Source of the DNA: Actinobacillus sp. | Lineage (GTDB): Bacteria; Pseudomonadota; Gammaproteobacteria; Enterobacterales; Pasteurellaceae | NCBI GenBank assembly: GCA_020026055.1 | Contig: JAHHRA010000021.1 | Span: 1 to 35,945, forward strand | DNA length: 35,945 nt | Direction: 5' to 3' | Shown: piece after piece, positions 7,346-15,478 of the stretch | How positions within the stretch are numbered: position 1 is the first letter of the stretch | How the letters are laid out: the number at the start of each line of letters is the position of its first letter | The notes under the pieces: model-generated | Told to the model about the DNA's origin: nothing | Databases searched by the model: none | Seen by the model: the letters and a program-made list of their open reading frames with translations, nothing else | Position numbers and translations under genes: made by a program

Positions 7346-8447
7346 CTTTTAACACAACCTCCCACCCTTCGTGCCAAGTTAAGCCAACTCGTTGTCCAAC
7401 ATTATGATCAATATTTGGATCATCTTCGTTGAAAAATTCACTGACTAAAACGCATTGTCCGTTGTGTTCAAGTTTTACACTAGATTCTAGTGTCATTCCT
7501 TTGTAGCTACGATCAACAATGTGTCCAATAATTGCTTTGGATTTTTCGTTTTCGTCTAATTCTTCAATTACAATATCTTCAGGACGCAACAATATTTTTA
7601 ATTTTTCACCCGTTTCCACGGGCATATCTGTTGTAACTTCACAAACCTTACCTTCTACATTGGCTTTTAATTTATCTATGGAAGTTCGTTCAATTACTGT
7701 GGCATCAAATACATTGATTTCACCAATGAAACGGGCGACGAAAAGATTTTTCGGATCTTCGTAAATATCTCGAGGTGAGCCATCTTGTTCAATATTACCT
7801 TTATTTAACACGATGATACGATCAGACATCGTCAATGCTTCTTCTTGATCATGTGTTACAAAAATAAAAGTGATACCTAATTTACGTTGAAGTGCTTTTA
7901 ACTCATTTTGCATCTCTTGACGCAATTTGTAATCTAACGCTGAAAGGGATTCGTCTAATAACAAAACTTTCGGTTTATTCACTACAGCACGAGCAATCGC
8001 AACGCGTTGTTGTTGCCCTCCTGAAAGTTGATCAGGTTTTCGCGAAGCCATTTCTTCAAGACGAACCATTTTTAATGCGTCTATCACTCTAGTTTTAATT
8101 TCCGCATTTGGCACTTTCTGCATGCGTAGTCCAAACGCTACATTTTCGAAAATAGTCATATGAGGGAACAGTGCGTAACTTTGAAACACTGTATTAATAT
8201 GACGAGATTCCGCGGGGACATGCGTAACGTCTTTACCGTCCAAAATAATTGAACCTGAATCTAATTCTTCAAACCCCGCCATCAACCGTAACACGGTCGT
8301 TTTACCACAACCTGACGGTCCAAGAATCGTCAAAAATTCTCCGTGGTTGATAGTCAAATTAAAGTCATTGATGATTTTTTTACCATCAAAAGATTTACTC
8401 AGAGAACGGAGCTCAATAACTGGTTTTTTTTGAATGGTCTTTTCCAC
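7329..8447 (-). CDS. potA: Spermidine/putrescine ABC transporter ATPase
   Basis: Cytoplasmic ATPase of 372 residues powering PotBC. It shows Walker A (GPSGCGKTT), the Q-loop in VFQSYALFPHMT, the signature LSGGQQQR, and Walker B followed by ESLSALD, with Ser in place of the usual Pro after DE as in E. coli PotA. A C-terminal TOBE-like regulatory domain (about residues 280-365) includes LLRPED and YKGMTLES. The start codon is GTG; no ATG is near the conserved N-terminus, and GGGAG lies about 13 bases upstream. It is the first gene of the minus-strand pot group and is divergent from proQ. Confidence 0.95.
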   Translation of the reverse strand: MEKTIQKKPVIELRSLSKSFDGKKIINDFNLTINHGEFLTILGPSGCGKTTVLRLMAGFEELDSGSIILDGKDVTHVPAESRHINTVFQSYALFPHMTIFENVAFGLRMQKVPNAEIKTRVIDALKMVRLEEMASRKPDQLSGGQQQRVAIARAVVNKPKVLLLDESLSALDYKLRQEMQNELKALQRKLGITFIFVTHDQEEALTMSDRIIVLNKGNIEQDGSPRDIYEDPKNLFVARFIGEINVFDATVIERTSIDKLKANVEGKVCEVTTDMPVETGEKLKILLRPEDIVIEELDENEKSKAIIGHIVDRSYKGMTLESSVKLEHNGQCVLVSEFFNEDDPNIDHNVGQRVGLTWHEGWEVVLKDEDHQ

Positions 8448-8803
8448 TAGCTTTGGTTTTCTCCCTAAACATACCGGAAAGGTAACTATAATTAATACTT
8501 GCTAACTATAAGCAAGTCCCTAAAAATTGAGGGATAATAATAAAGGTATTACTAGGGAATTAAAAGGAATAATTGTTTTTATTGTTCAATTTTATTTTGA
8601 TTGTAAAGATAAAATTTTGCAAAAAAAGCGTATTACAAATTATTTCATTTTGATTATTAAAAATAACTATTAAAAGACGGGATGGTATTTCTCTTTTCGA
8701 CAATGATTGTCAATTAAAAAGTATTTAAGGTAAAATACAGCGATTTTTCTCATTTTATAGAGAAAAATTTTACGTTTTATAATAAATAAACAGGAATAAC
8801 TCT
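8448..8803. other. Divergent potA/proQ intergenic region
   Basis: A non-coding, AT-rich gap of 356 bases. Near potA, two adjacent inverted repeats share a base: ACTTGC (8497-8502) with GCAAGT (8512-8517), and TCCCT (8517-8521) with AGGGA (8530-8534). In the potA leader RNA these would form alternative or stacked hairpins. The proQ promoter lies at the right end. I saw no open frame with a ribosome-binding site that would argue for a leader peptide. Confidence 0.6.
8707..8736 (+). promoter_or_regulatory. Candidate proQ promoter
   Basis: TTGTCA (8707-8712) is separated by 18 bases from TAAAAT (8731-8736), about 68 bases before the proQ ATG. The -35 element lies inside the dyad GACAA-TGA-TTGTC (8699-8711). 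Confidence 0.55.
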
Positions 8804-9319
8804 ATGACAGAAATGGAAAAAATGGGAATTGTCACTGAACAAACTACAACCACTTCTCCAGCAAGACTTATGAGCAATAAAGCTGTTTTAACTTATTTAG
8901 CAGATAAATTCCCCCATTGTTTCATTTTAGAAGGTGAAGCAAAACCTCTAAAAATTAATATTTTTAAAGATATTGTTGCCAGGTTGGCGGATGAGCAAAA
9001 AATAAGTAAAACGCAGCTACGTCAAGTACTTCGAGCATATACGACAAATTGGCGTTATTTACATGGTTGCCGTGAAGGTGCAGAGCGTATTGATTTAGAT
9101 GGAAACCCATGTGGCGTATTAGAAACAGAACATGTCGCTTTTGCTGCAAAACAACTTGCAGAGGCAAAAGCAAAAGTAGCAGAAAAACGTGTTGCCGAAA
9201 CAACAGAATATAAATTAAAGACTAAGCATAAAAAGTATTCAACAAAAATAAAACCAACTCGTTCAATGCATTCTAAATCAGAACAAAAGTTAATTCAGTT
9301 ACCTAAATTAGAAATTTAG
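8804..9319 (+). CDS. proQ: RNA chaperone ProQ, N-terminal FinO domain (gene split)
   Basis: ProQ binds structured small RNAs and mRNA 3' ends. This 171-residue product contains the whole FinO domain (about residues 25-130), with typical blocks FPHCF, EAKPLKI, SKTQLRQVLR, WRYLHG and DLDGNPCG, and part of the basic linker. It ends early at a TAG, before the C-terminal Tudor-like domain present in E. coli ProQ (232 residues). That domain is encoded right after, in another frame. The break coincides with an exact tandem copy of TTAGAAAT (9308-9315 and 9316-9323). Removing one copy restores a single frame of about 227 residues. AGGAA lies 8 bases before the ATG. Whether the short form is functional is unknown, but FinO-domain-only relatives exist. 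Confidence 0.92.
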   Translation: MTEMEKMGIVTEQTTTTSPARLMSNKAVLTYLADKFPHCFILEGEAKPLKINIFKDIVARLADEQKISKTQLRQVLRAYTTNWRYLHGCREGAERIDLDGNPCGVLETEHVAFAAKQLAEAKAKVAEKRVAETTEYKLKTKHKKYSTKIKPTRSMHSKSEQKLIQLPKLEI

Positions 9320-9323
9320 AAAT
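9308..9323 (+). repeat. 8-bp tandem duplication that splits proQ
   Basis: TTAGAAAT occurs twice in direct succession, and TTAGAAA appears again at 9331-9337. The extra 8 bases shift the frame by -1 and expose TAG at 9317-9319. With one copy the codons run TTA GAA ATG CAT TCC straight into the C-terminal domain. Confidence 0.9.
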
Positions 9324-9495
9324 GCATTCCTTAGAAACAATCGCACAATTATCAAAAGGGGCTATAGTAAAAGTCAAAGTGGGCGGACGTATTCAACAAG
9401 CTATTATTCTTGAGACAACCAAAGAAGGAGTAGTACGTGTTGAATTTAAGAATGGGTTAGTTATGAATGCAACTGCTGATCATCTTTTTGTATAA
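9322..9495 (+). CDS. proQ: ProQ C-terminal Tudor-like domain, detached fragment
   Basis: A 57-residue frame starting at an ATG two bases after the proQ stop. Its sequence, including LETIAQLSKGAIVKVKVGG, VVRVEF and ADHLFV at the end, matches the layout of the E. coli ProQ C-terminal domain (VGQALKVKAG, then RAEHLVF). It is not a new gene but the tail of proQ displaced by the 8-bp duplication. No good ribosome-binding site precedes the ATG, so it would be made only by reinitiation after the upstream stop, or as part of full-length ProQ in cells that have lost one repeat copy. Confidence 0.85.
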   Translation: MHSLETIAQLSKGAIVKVKVGGRIQQAIILETTKEGVVRVEFKNGLVMNATADHLFV

Positions 9496-9531
9496 TTTGA
9501 AAAATTGATTAATCTTAATTTAATATTTGAT

Positions 9532-11559
9532 ATGAAATTTAAACGTCTACGAAGCATTACTCTTTTTTTTGCACTACTAACAATATTGGGGACATTATCG
9601 CCTGTATTATGGGGAGCTGTGCCTAATATTAAAGAAAATTCTATCCATTTACCAAAACCAACTGCTTCAAATAAGTTAGCCGCAACACGTGTTACACAAC
9701 GATTGACAACTTTGCATTATCGTAAAATACAATTAGATGATGTGTTTTCATTAAAAATACTAAATCGCTATTTAGATGATCTTGATTACAATCATGATAT
9801 TTTCCTACAAAGCGATATTGATAATATCCGTCAGCAATATGGTGATAAATTTGATGATGAATTGCGAGTAGGAGATTTAAGAAGTGCTTTTGCTATTTAT
9901 GATTTAATGAACAAAAGACGCTATGAACGCTATCAATACGCTCTATCTTTATTATCAAAAGAGCCTAAGCTTACTGCTGATGATAAAATAGAGGTTGATC
10001 GTACTAAAGCTCCTTGGTTTGAAACGCCAGAACAGCTTAACGTGCGTTGGAAAAAACGAGTTGAAAACGATATTATCTTTCAGAAATTAAAAGGTAAAAA
10101 ATGGTCTGAAATCAAATCAAAATTAGAAAAACGTTATAACTTAGCAATTAAACGATTAACGCAGACAAGTGCGGATGATGTTACGCAAACTTTTCTGAAT
10201 GCTTTCGCACGAAGTTTAGACCCTCATACTAGTTATTTAGCACCCAGAGCTGCTAAAAGTTTCAATGAAAGTATGAATTTGTCTATTGAAGGAATTGGAG
10301 CAACTTTACAAATGAATGATGATGAAACTATCATTCGTAGTCTTGTGCCAGGTTCGCCAGCTGCTAAAAGTAAACAACTTAAACCAGGAGATAAAATTGT
10401 TGGAGTTGGACAATCGAAAAATAAAATTGAAGATATTATCGGTTGGCGCTTAAGTGATGTTGTTGATAAAGTTAAAGGAAAAAAAGGGACAAAAGTTTAT
10501 TTAGAAGTGGAGCCTGAAAAAGGGGGTAAATCTCGGATTGTAGTACTTAAACGTGATAAGATTCGTTTGGAAGAGCAGGCTGCTAAGTTAACTGTAGTTA
10601 AAATAAGAGGTGAAAACATTGGTGTGATAAAAATTCCTGGTTTTTATATTGGAATTACACGAGATGTACGGAAATTACTTGTAGAAGCAAAAGAAAAAAA
10701 AATTAATGCTTTGATTATTGACCTTCGAGGAAACACAGGTGGTTTGTTAACTGAAGTTATTGAGCTCTGCGGTCTATTTATTGCTGATGGTGCAGTTGTA
10801 CAAGTGCGTGATGCCAAGCATAATATTAAAATTTATCAAGACCCTGATCGACAACTCGTATATGATGGAGCTCTTTTTGTTATGATTGATCGTTTTAGTG
10901 CATCAGCTTCTGAAATTTTTGCAGCTGCGATGCAAGATTATAATCGTGCGATTGTTTTAGGGCAAAATTCTTATGGAAAAGGGACAGTTCAACAAAATCG
11001 CCCTTTATTTGAACCTTTATTAGATGAGGCAGAGAAGTCTAAAGAATTAGGTATAGTACAATATACTATTCAAAAATTTTACCGTATTAATGGAGGTAGT
11101 ACTCAAATCAAAGGCGTTACACCAGATATATATTTTCCTTCGTTAATTGATGAAAAAGAATATGGTGAAAATGCAGAAAAAAATGCTTTACCTTGGGACA
11201 AAATTTCGACAGCATTCTATATGCAATTACCATCAATAAAAAAATATTTACCACCTTTAATTCAAAAACATCGGCAACGTATGGCAGAAGATCCTGAATT
11301 TAAAGTAGTAGAAGAAGATATCGCTATACAAGCTGAGTTAAATAAGGAAACACATTTATCATTGCAATATACGCAACGTAAAAAGGCGTATGATAAGATA
11401 GAAACAAAAGCGTTGAAAGATCTTAATGCTCGCTTTAAACGAGAAGGGAAGCCTTTGTTAACATCAATGGAAAATTTGCCAAAAGACTATGAAGCTCCTG
11501 ATTTTTATTTAAAAGAAGCAGAAAATATTGCTGTAGATTTTTTGCAATTAAAAAATTAA
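9532..11559 (+). CDS. prc: Carboxy-terminal processing protease Prc (Tsp)
   Basis: Periplasmic protease of 675 residues that trims or degrades proteins from their C-terminus; in E. coli it processes FtsI and degrades MepS with NlpI. A signal peptide occupies about residues 1-28 (MKFKRLRSITLFF onward). The PDZ domain is near residues 235-330 (SIEGIGATLQM, SPAAKSKQLKPGDKIVGVGQ). The catalytic dyad is Ser458 within FSASASE and Lys483 in GKGTVQQ, with the same 25-residue spacing as in E. coli. I prefer the ATG at 9532; a TTG at 9505 is also in frame, and neither has a clear ribosome-binding site. It follows proQ closely, the usual gammaproteobacterial order, so the proQ frameshift might affect its translation. 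Confidence 0.95.
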   Translation: MKFKRLRSITLFFALLTILGTLSPVLWGAVPNIKENSIHLPKPTASNKLAATRVTQRLTTLHYRKIQLDDVFSLKILNRYLDDLDYNHDIFLQSDIDNIRQQYGDKFDDELRVGDLRSAFAIYDLMNKRRYERYQYALSLLSKEPKLTADDKIEVDRTKAPWFETPEQLNVRWKKRVENDIIFQKLKGKKWSEIKSKLEKRYNLAIKRLTQTSADDVTQTFLNAFARSLDPHTSYLAPRAAKSFNESMNLSIEGIGATLQMNDDETIIRSLVPGSPAAKSKQLKPGDKIVGVGQSKNKIEDIIGWRLSDVVDKVKGKKGTKVYLEVEPEKGGKSRIVVLKRDKIRLEEQAAKLTVVKIRGENIGVIKIPGFYIGITRDVRKLLVEAKEKKINALIIDLRGNTGGLLTEVIELCGLFIADGAVVQVRDAKHNIKIYQDPDRQLVYDGALFVMIDRFSASASEIFAAAMQDYNRAIVLGQNSYGKGTVQQNRPLFEPLLDEAEKSKELGIVQYTIQKFYRINGGSTQIKGVTPDIYFPSLIDEKEYGENAEKNALPWDKISTAFYMQLPSIKKYLPPLIQKHRQRMAEDPEFKVVEEDIAIQAELNKETHLSLQYTQRKKAYDKIETKALKDLNARFKREGKPLLTSMENLPKDYEAPDFYLKEAENIAVDFLQLKN

Positions 11560-11589
11560 GATAAATTTTGATGCCATTCATTAAATCAC

Positions 11590-11637
11590 TAAAAAACTGA
11601 CATTTTATATTTTGAAATAAAGTGTCCGTTTTTTTGT
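11590..11637. terminator. Terminator between convergent prc and modE
   Basis: An imperfect stem (AAAAACTGACA against TGTCCGTTTTT) followed by a T-run on the plus strand, with an A-run on the other side, so it could serve both genes. Confidence 0.65.
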
Positions 11638-11745
11638 TATTATTTAAAAGATAAAGCAAATATAACATGATAGTTGAACTTCATAAGCAATACTGAGATT
11701 CAAAAAGTTTACTATTTCTAATGAACAGAAAAATTAGAGTAATGA

Positions 11746-12516
11746 TTAAGGTAAACTTGCAACAATAATTTGTTCAGGATCGATTGTAAAATAAACTGAA
11801 TCACCTATTTGATATCTTTCTTCGCTAAATTCTGCTATACATTCAACAAGTTTTTCATTTTCACCAAATTCAAGTATCACTTCTTGGTCATGAATAGATT
11901 TTACTACTGCTTGGAATTGATTATAGTGAACATCAATTGGCAATTTATGTATGTGGATGGAAGGTACTTTCACCATAAACATAACTTCTTTGTCAAGAAA
12001 TAATTGTAGACGTTCAGCACTGCGTAGAGTGATGCAAGCAAAAAGTTGTTTTTTTAATCCGGCGATATTAATAGCAACATAATAATGGCTTTTTTCTTTT
12101 CTTAATGTGTTTACACGCCCAAAAAATTGGTTGCGAGCACTTGATTGTAAAGAAAATAGTGACGTTGCAAAAAGAGGGCTATCCAATGGAATATCTTCTT
12201 TCTGTAGAATTTCGAAAGCCGTGTTTTGTGTATCTTCTAATAGTTGGTAGAGTTTTAATAAACGATGAGCATAAGTAGTGAGCTTCGTTCCTCCACCTTT
12301 TACTCCTCCTGTATTTCTTTCAAGTAAAGGTTTTGGGCTAATATTGTTCATTATTTCAAGATGATCCCAAGCACTTTTGTAGCTCACTTGTGCAAGCTTT
12401 GCTCCTTGATTGATAGAACCCGTTTCATTGATTGCTTTAAGCAGTCGTATTCTTTTTGGATCAACAAAGATTTGCCGATGTATTTTAATCGTAAGAAGTA
12501 TTTCATTTGTCGACAT
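11746..12516 (-). CDS. modE: Molybdate-responsive transcriptional regulator ModE
   Basis: DNA-binding regulator of 256 residues. The N-terminal winged helix (about residues 15-115) includes the LysR-like segment INETGSINQGAKLAQVSYKSAWDH, split here as INETGSINQGAK and VSYKSAWDH, then GGGTKLT. The C-terminal half has two molybdate-binding Mop domains: SARNQFFGRV at about 127 starts the first, and a similar pattern begins near 200. With molybdate bound, ModE normally represses modABC. It is transcribed divergently from modA, and a ModE-like operator lies in the 133-base gap. AGGTGG precedes the ATG. Confidence 0.94.
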   Translation of the reverse strand: MSTNEILLTIKIHRQIFVDPKRIRLLKAINETGSINQGAKLAQVSYKSAWDHLEIMNNISPKPLLERNTGGVKGGGTKLTTYAHRLLKLYQLLEDTQNTAFEILQKEDIPLDSPLFATSLFSLQSSARNQFFGRVNTLRKEKSHYYVAINIAGLKKQLFACITLRSAERLQLFLDKEVMFMVKVPSIHIHKLPIDVHYNQFQAVVKSIHDQEVILEFGENEKLVECIAEFSEERYQIGDSVYFTIDPEQIIVASLP

Positions 12517-12603
12517 ATGCCACCTTCATAGTTAATTTGAATAATCGAAAAGATTTTATTAGAAAAAACGATTTTTATGTAGCTTTTTCAGTTTTAAATA
12601 AAG

Positions 12604-12640
12604 TATACTTTTTACGTTATATGATTTGTTATATAAAACG
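12604..12640 (+). promoter_or_regulatory. Candidate modA -10 element and ModE operator
   Basis: CGTTATAT (12615-12622) and ATATAAAACG (12631-12640) form an imperfect dyad similar to the E. coli modA operator halves (CGTTATAT and ACATAACG). It lies just downstream of a TATACT -10 candidate at 12604-12609 and ends at the modA ribosome-binding site. No good -35 element was seen. Confidence 0.6.
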
Positions 12641-12649
12641 GAGAGTAAA

Positions 12650-13411
12650 ATGTTTTTTTTCAAAAAATCTTTATTTGCAATATTTTTTGTTATGCTTAGC
12701 TTAATAAATGCACAAGCTAAAATTACTGTTTTTGCAGCTTCTTCAATGACGAATGCGATTGAAGAGGCTAAAACAGAATTTATTAAAAAGTACCCAAATG
12801 CAAAAGTATTACTATCTTTTGCATCTTCTTCAAAATTAGCTAGACAAATTGAAAGTGGTGCACCTGCTAATATTTATATTTCAGCCAATCAAAAATGGAT
12901 GGATTATTTACAAGATAAAGATGCTATAGTGAAAGACTCTCGAGTCAATTTAGTAAGTAATTCACTTGTGATGATCGCCCCAGATGCGAGTAAAATTAAT
13001 AAAATCGATTTACAAAATCCAAAGTGGGTTAAATTTTTGGGAAATAGTTATTTAGCTGTAGGTGATCCTGAAGCTGTACCAGTTGGGCGTTATGCAAAAG
13101 AAGCACTAACTTATTTAAAAGCGTGGACTGCTGTAGAGTCTAAGTTGGCTCGAGGACAGAATGTTCGCGTTGCATTAGCATATGTAGAACGCGGTGAAAG
13201 TCCACTTGGTATTGTTTATGCCACAGATGCAAAAATGAGTAAACAAGTTAAAGTTGTGGCGACTTTTCCTGCAAATTCTCATTCTCCAATCACTTATCCT
13301 GCAGCAATTATCAAGGGGCAAGATAATGCAGAAGCTCGTGAATTTCTCTCTTATTTAACTTCAGAAGAAGGTAAAAGAATCTTTACAAGCTATGGTTTTA
13401 TAGCTGAATAA
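12650..13411 (+). CDS. modA: Molybdate ABC transporter, periplasmic binding protein
   Basis: Binds molybdate (and tungstate) in the periplasm and delivers it to ModBC. The 253-residue product has a signal peptide MFFFKKSLF through NAQA (about residues 1-23), followed by the mature start KITVFAASSMTNAIEE. Family marks are FASSSKLARQIESGAPANIYISA, broken here as FASSSKLARQIESG and PANIYISA, plus VPVGRYAKEAL and GIVYATDA. The ATG at 12650 has CGGAGAG upstream; an in-frame TTG at 12626 lies within the operator and is rejected. A strong hairpin follows before modB. Confidence 0.95.
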   Translation: MFFFKKSLFAIFFVMLSLINAQAKITVFAASSMTNAIEEAKTEFIKKYPNAKVLLSFASSSKLARQIESGAPANIYISANQKWMDYLQDKDAIVKDSRVNLVSNSLVMIAPDASKINKIDLQNPKWVKFLGNSYLAVGDPEAVPVGRYAKEALTYLKAWTAVESKLARGQNVRVALAYVERGESPLGIVYATDAKMSKQVKVVATFPANSHSPITYPAAIIKGQDNAEAREFLSYLTSEEGKRIFTSYGFIAE

Positions 13412-13452
13412 GATGCTTCATCATAAAAAATGATTCATTGTTAAGTAACTTT

Positions 13453-13491
13453 AGAGATAAAGATCGGCAAAAAGATCTTTATCTCTTTTTT
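13453..13491 (+). terminator. Perfect 13-bp terminator/attenuator between modA and modB
   Basis: AGAGATAAAGATC pairs exactly with GATCTTTATCTCT across an eight-base loop (GGCAAAAA), followed by a T-run. It would end most modA transcripts, or let only part of them continue into modBC. Confidence 0.85.
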
Positions 13492-13510
13492 ATTTTATCT
13501 ATAATTTATT

Positions 13511-14233
13511 ATGATCCTTAATCAATATTTAACATTATCTAATACTGAAATAGATGCGATTAATTTAAGTATAAAAGTCGCTTTAACGGCAATGACATTA
13601 AGTTTGCCATTTGCTATTTTTGTTGCATGGTTGCTCGCTAGAAAACAATTCTACGGTAAATCCTTTTTAAATGGACTTGTGCATTTACCTTTAGTTCTTC
13701 CTCCCGTTGTGATTGGCTATTTATTATTAGTGAGTATGGGGAGAAATGGGTTTATTGGAAAATATTTATTAAAATGGTTTGATTTTAGTTTTGGATTTAG
13801 CTGGTATGGTGCTGCATTAGCATCTGCGATTGTTGCTTTCCCGCTCATTGTGCGTTCGATTCGATTAGCTCTTGAACAAATTGACCAACGTATAGAGCAA
13901 GCCGCATATACACTCGGTGCAAGTAATATACGAACATTTTTTACTATCACATTGCCACTTTCTTTACCTGGTATTCTGGCAGGATTTATTCTAGGATTTG
14001 CACGTTCATTAGGTGAGTTTGGGGCAACAATTACTTTTGTCTCCAATATTCCCAATATGACACAAACTATTCCGCTCGCAATGTATTCTTTAATTGAAAC
14101 TCCTGGCTCTGAAGGAGCTGCAGCTAGACTTTGTATGATTGCAATTGCTATTTCTTTAGTTTCTTTAATTATTTCAGAATACCTTGCTCGTCAAACTCAA
14201 AAAAGATTAGGACAGATAGATGCTAGAAATTAA
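13511..14233 (+). CDS. modB: Molybdate ABC transporter permease
   Basis: Inner-membrane permease of 240 residues with about five hydrophobic segments. The ABC EAA loop reads EQAAYTLGASNIRTFFTITLP, shortened here to EQAAYTLGASN and FFTITLPL, and the family motif GRSLGEFGA appears as ARSLGEFGATITF. It forms the molybdate channel with the ModC ATPase. The ribosome-binding site is weak, and the gene lies 20 bases after the modA-modB hairpin, so less permease than binding protein is expected. Its end overlaps modC by 14 bases. Confidence 0.94.
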   Translation: MILNQYLTLSNTEIDAINLSIKVALTAMTLSLPFAIFVAWLLARKQFYGKSFLNGLVHLPLVLPPVVIGYLLLVSMGRNGFIGKYLLKWFDFSFGFSWYGAALASAIVAFPLIVRSIRLALEQIDQRIEQAAYTLGASNIRTFFTITLPLSLPGILAGFILGFARSLGEFGATITFVSNIPNMTQTIPLAMYSLIETPGSEGAAARLCMIAIAISLVSLIISEYLARQTQKRLGQIDARN

Positions 14234-15287
14234 TGTAAAAAAACAAATAGGACAAATGCAACTTAATGCAGATTTATTGATCCCTACGCAAGGAATTACA
14301 GCTTTATTTGGAGTATCTGGTTCGGGAAAATCTTCGTTGATTCAACTTATTAGTGGGTTGACAAAACCTGATCATGGCAAAATTATTTTAAATAATCGTG
14401 TTTTGATAGATACCCAAAAAAATATTTTTGTTCCAACCAACAAACGACATATTGGCTATGTCTTTCAAGAAGCTAGATTATTTCCTCATTATCGTGTTTT
14501 AGGAAATTTAACATACGGTATGTCATATACGAATATGGAACAACTTGATCATATTGTTGAATTACTTGGGATTTCTCATTTATTGAAACGTTATCCTATC
14601 ACTTTATCGGGTGGTGAAAAACAACGAGTTGCTATTGGTAGGGCATTATTAACATCACCAGAAATCTTGTTAATGGATGAGCCATTATCAGCTTTAGACT
14701 TACCTAGAAAACGTGAATTATTAAATTATCTCGAAAATTTAGCACAAGAAATCAATATTCCAATTCTTTATGTAACTCATAATTTAGATGAACTCTTACG
14801 CTTAGCAGAAAGAGTAATTTTATTAGAAAATGGTAATGTCATCGCTTATGATTTATTAGAAAAGCTTTGGCATAATCCAGTATTTTCTACTTGGCAAAAA
14901 AATACTGAATTTAGCACCGTGTTAGCATTACCTTTATCTCATGAAGTTGTATCTTCTGATTCAATCGCATTGTGTCTTGGCGAACAATTACTTTGGGTAA
15001 CTAAAACAGGAATTAATCACGTACGACAAAAAGAAATACGTGTATGCATTTTTAGTTCTGATGTCTCTATTAGTCTAGAAAAACCTTGTAGAAGCAGTAT
15101 CAGAAATATCCTTTATGGACACATTGTTCGTATCATTGAACAAGAAAATGGATTAGTTGAAATCTATGTAAGCGTTGAGAATAATAATATTTGTGCCACT
15201 ATTACTCGTTGGGCTTTTACAGAACTTAATTTGAAACTAACACAATTCGTATATTTACAAATTAAAACAGCATCTATCGTGAAATAA
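14220..15287 (+). CDS. modC: Molybdate ABC transporter ATPase
   Basis: ATPase of 355 residues that drives molybdate import. It has Walker A GVSGSGKSS, the Q-loop in YVFQEARLFPHY, signature LSGGEKQR, Walker B LLMDEPLSALD and the H-loop VTHN. The C-terminal part (about residues 285-350) looks like the regulatory Mop domain: SIRNILYGHIVRI resembles the usual SARNxxxGxV start. The start overlaps the modB end in another frame, so the two are coupled. No terminator was seen after it in the 190 bases before yajC. Confidence 0.94.
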   Translation: MLEINVKKQIGQMQLNADLLIPTQGITALFGVSGSGKSSLIQLISGLTKPDHGKIILNNRVLIDTQKNIFVPTNKRHIGYVFQEARLFPHYRVLGNLTYGMSYTNMEQLDHIVELLGISHLLKRYPITLSGGEKQRVAIGRALLTSPEILLMDEPLSALDLPRKRELLNYLENLAQEINIPILYVTHNLDELLRLAERVILLENGNVIAYDLLEKLWHNPVFSTWQKNTEFSTVLALPLSHEVVSSDSIALCLGEQLLWVTKTGINHVRQKEIRVCIFSSDVSISLEKPCRSSIRNILYGHIVRIIEQENGLVEIYVSVENNNICATITRWAFTELNLKLTQFVYLQIKTASIVK

Positions 15288-15357
15288 TGTGTGTTTACTG
15301 TTGCAATAAAACTTTAAAAATAACGCAATTTATAAAAAATAATGTAAAAATAAAGAT

Positions 15358-15371
15358 TGAATATTTATTCA
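15358..15371. promoter_or_regulatory. Isolated ARG-box-like palindrome upstream of yajC
   Basis: TGAATATTTATTCA fits the ArgR half-site pattern TGAAT-WWWW-ATTCA exactly. It lies about 32 bases before the -35 of the candidate yajC promoter. A chance match is possible in DNA this AT-rich, and ArgR usually needs two boxes. Confidence 0.3.
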
Positions 15372-15402
15372 ACGATAAACTGCTTAGCTTTTTAAAAGAG
15401 TT

Positions 15403-15431
15403 TTCACATTTTGCTGGATTTATGGTATGTT
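15403..15431 (+). promoter_or_regulatory. Candidate yajC-secDF promoter
   Basis: TTCACA (15403-15408), 17 bases, then TATGTT (15426-15431). It sits about 47 bases before the yajC ATG. Confidence 0.45.
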
Positions 15432-15478
15432 AGCCGTCTAATTTTTGCATTTTTCACTAAAAATTAAGAGGTAATATT

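Noticed and set aside
9304..9324. Programmed -1 frameshift in proQ
   Set aside because: The overlap of the two frames is only about 13 bases and holds no X-XXY-YYZ slippery heptamer in the right phase; the 8-bp tandem duplication explains the shift exactly.
9322..9495. A new small gene between proQ and prc
   Set aside because: Its sequence matches the C-terminal domain of ProQ, so it is a displaced part of that gene.
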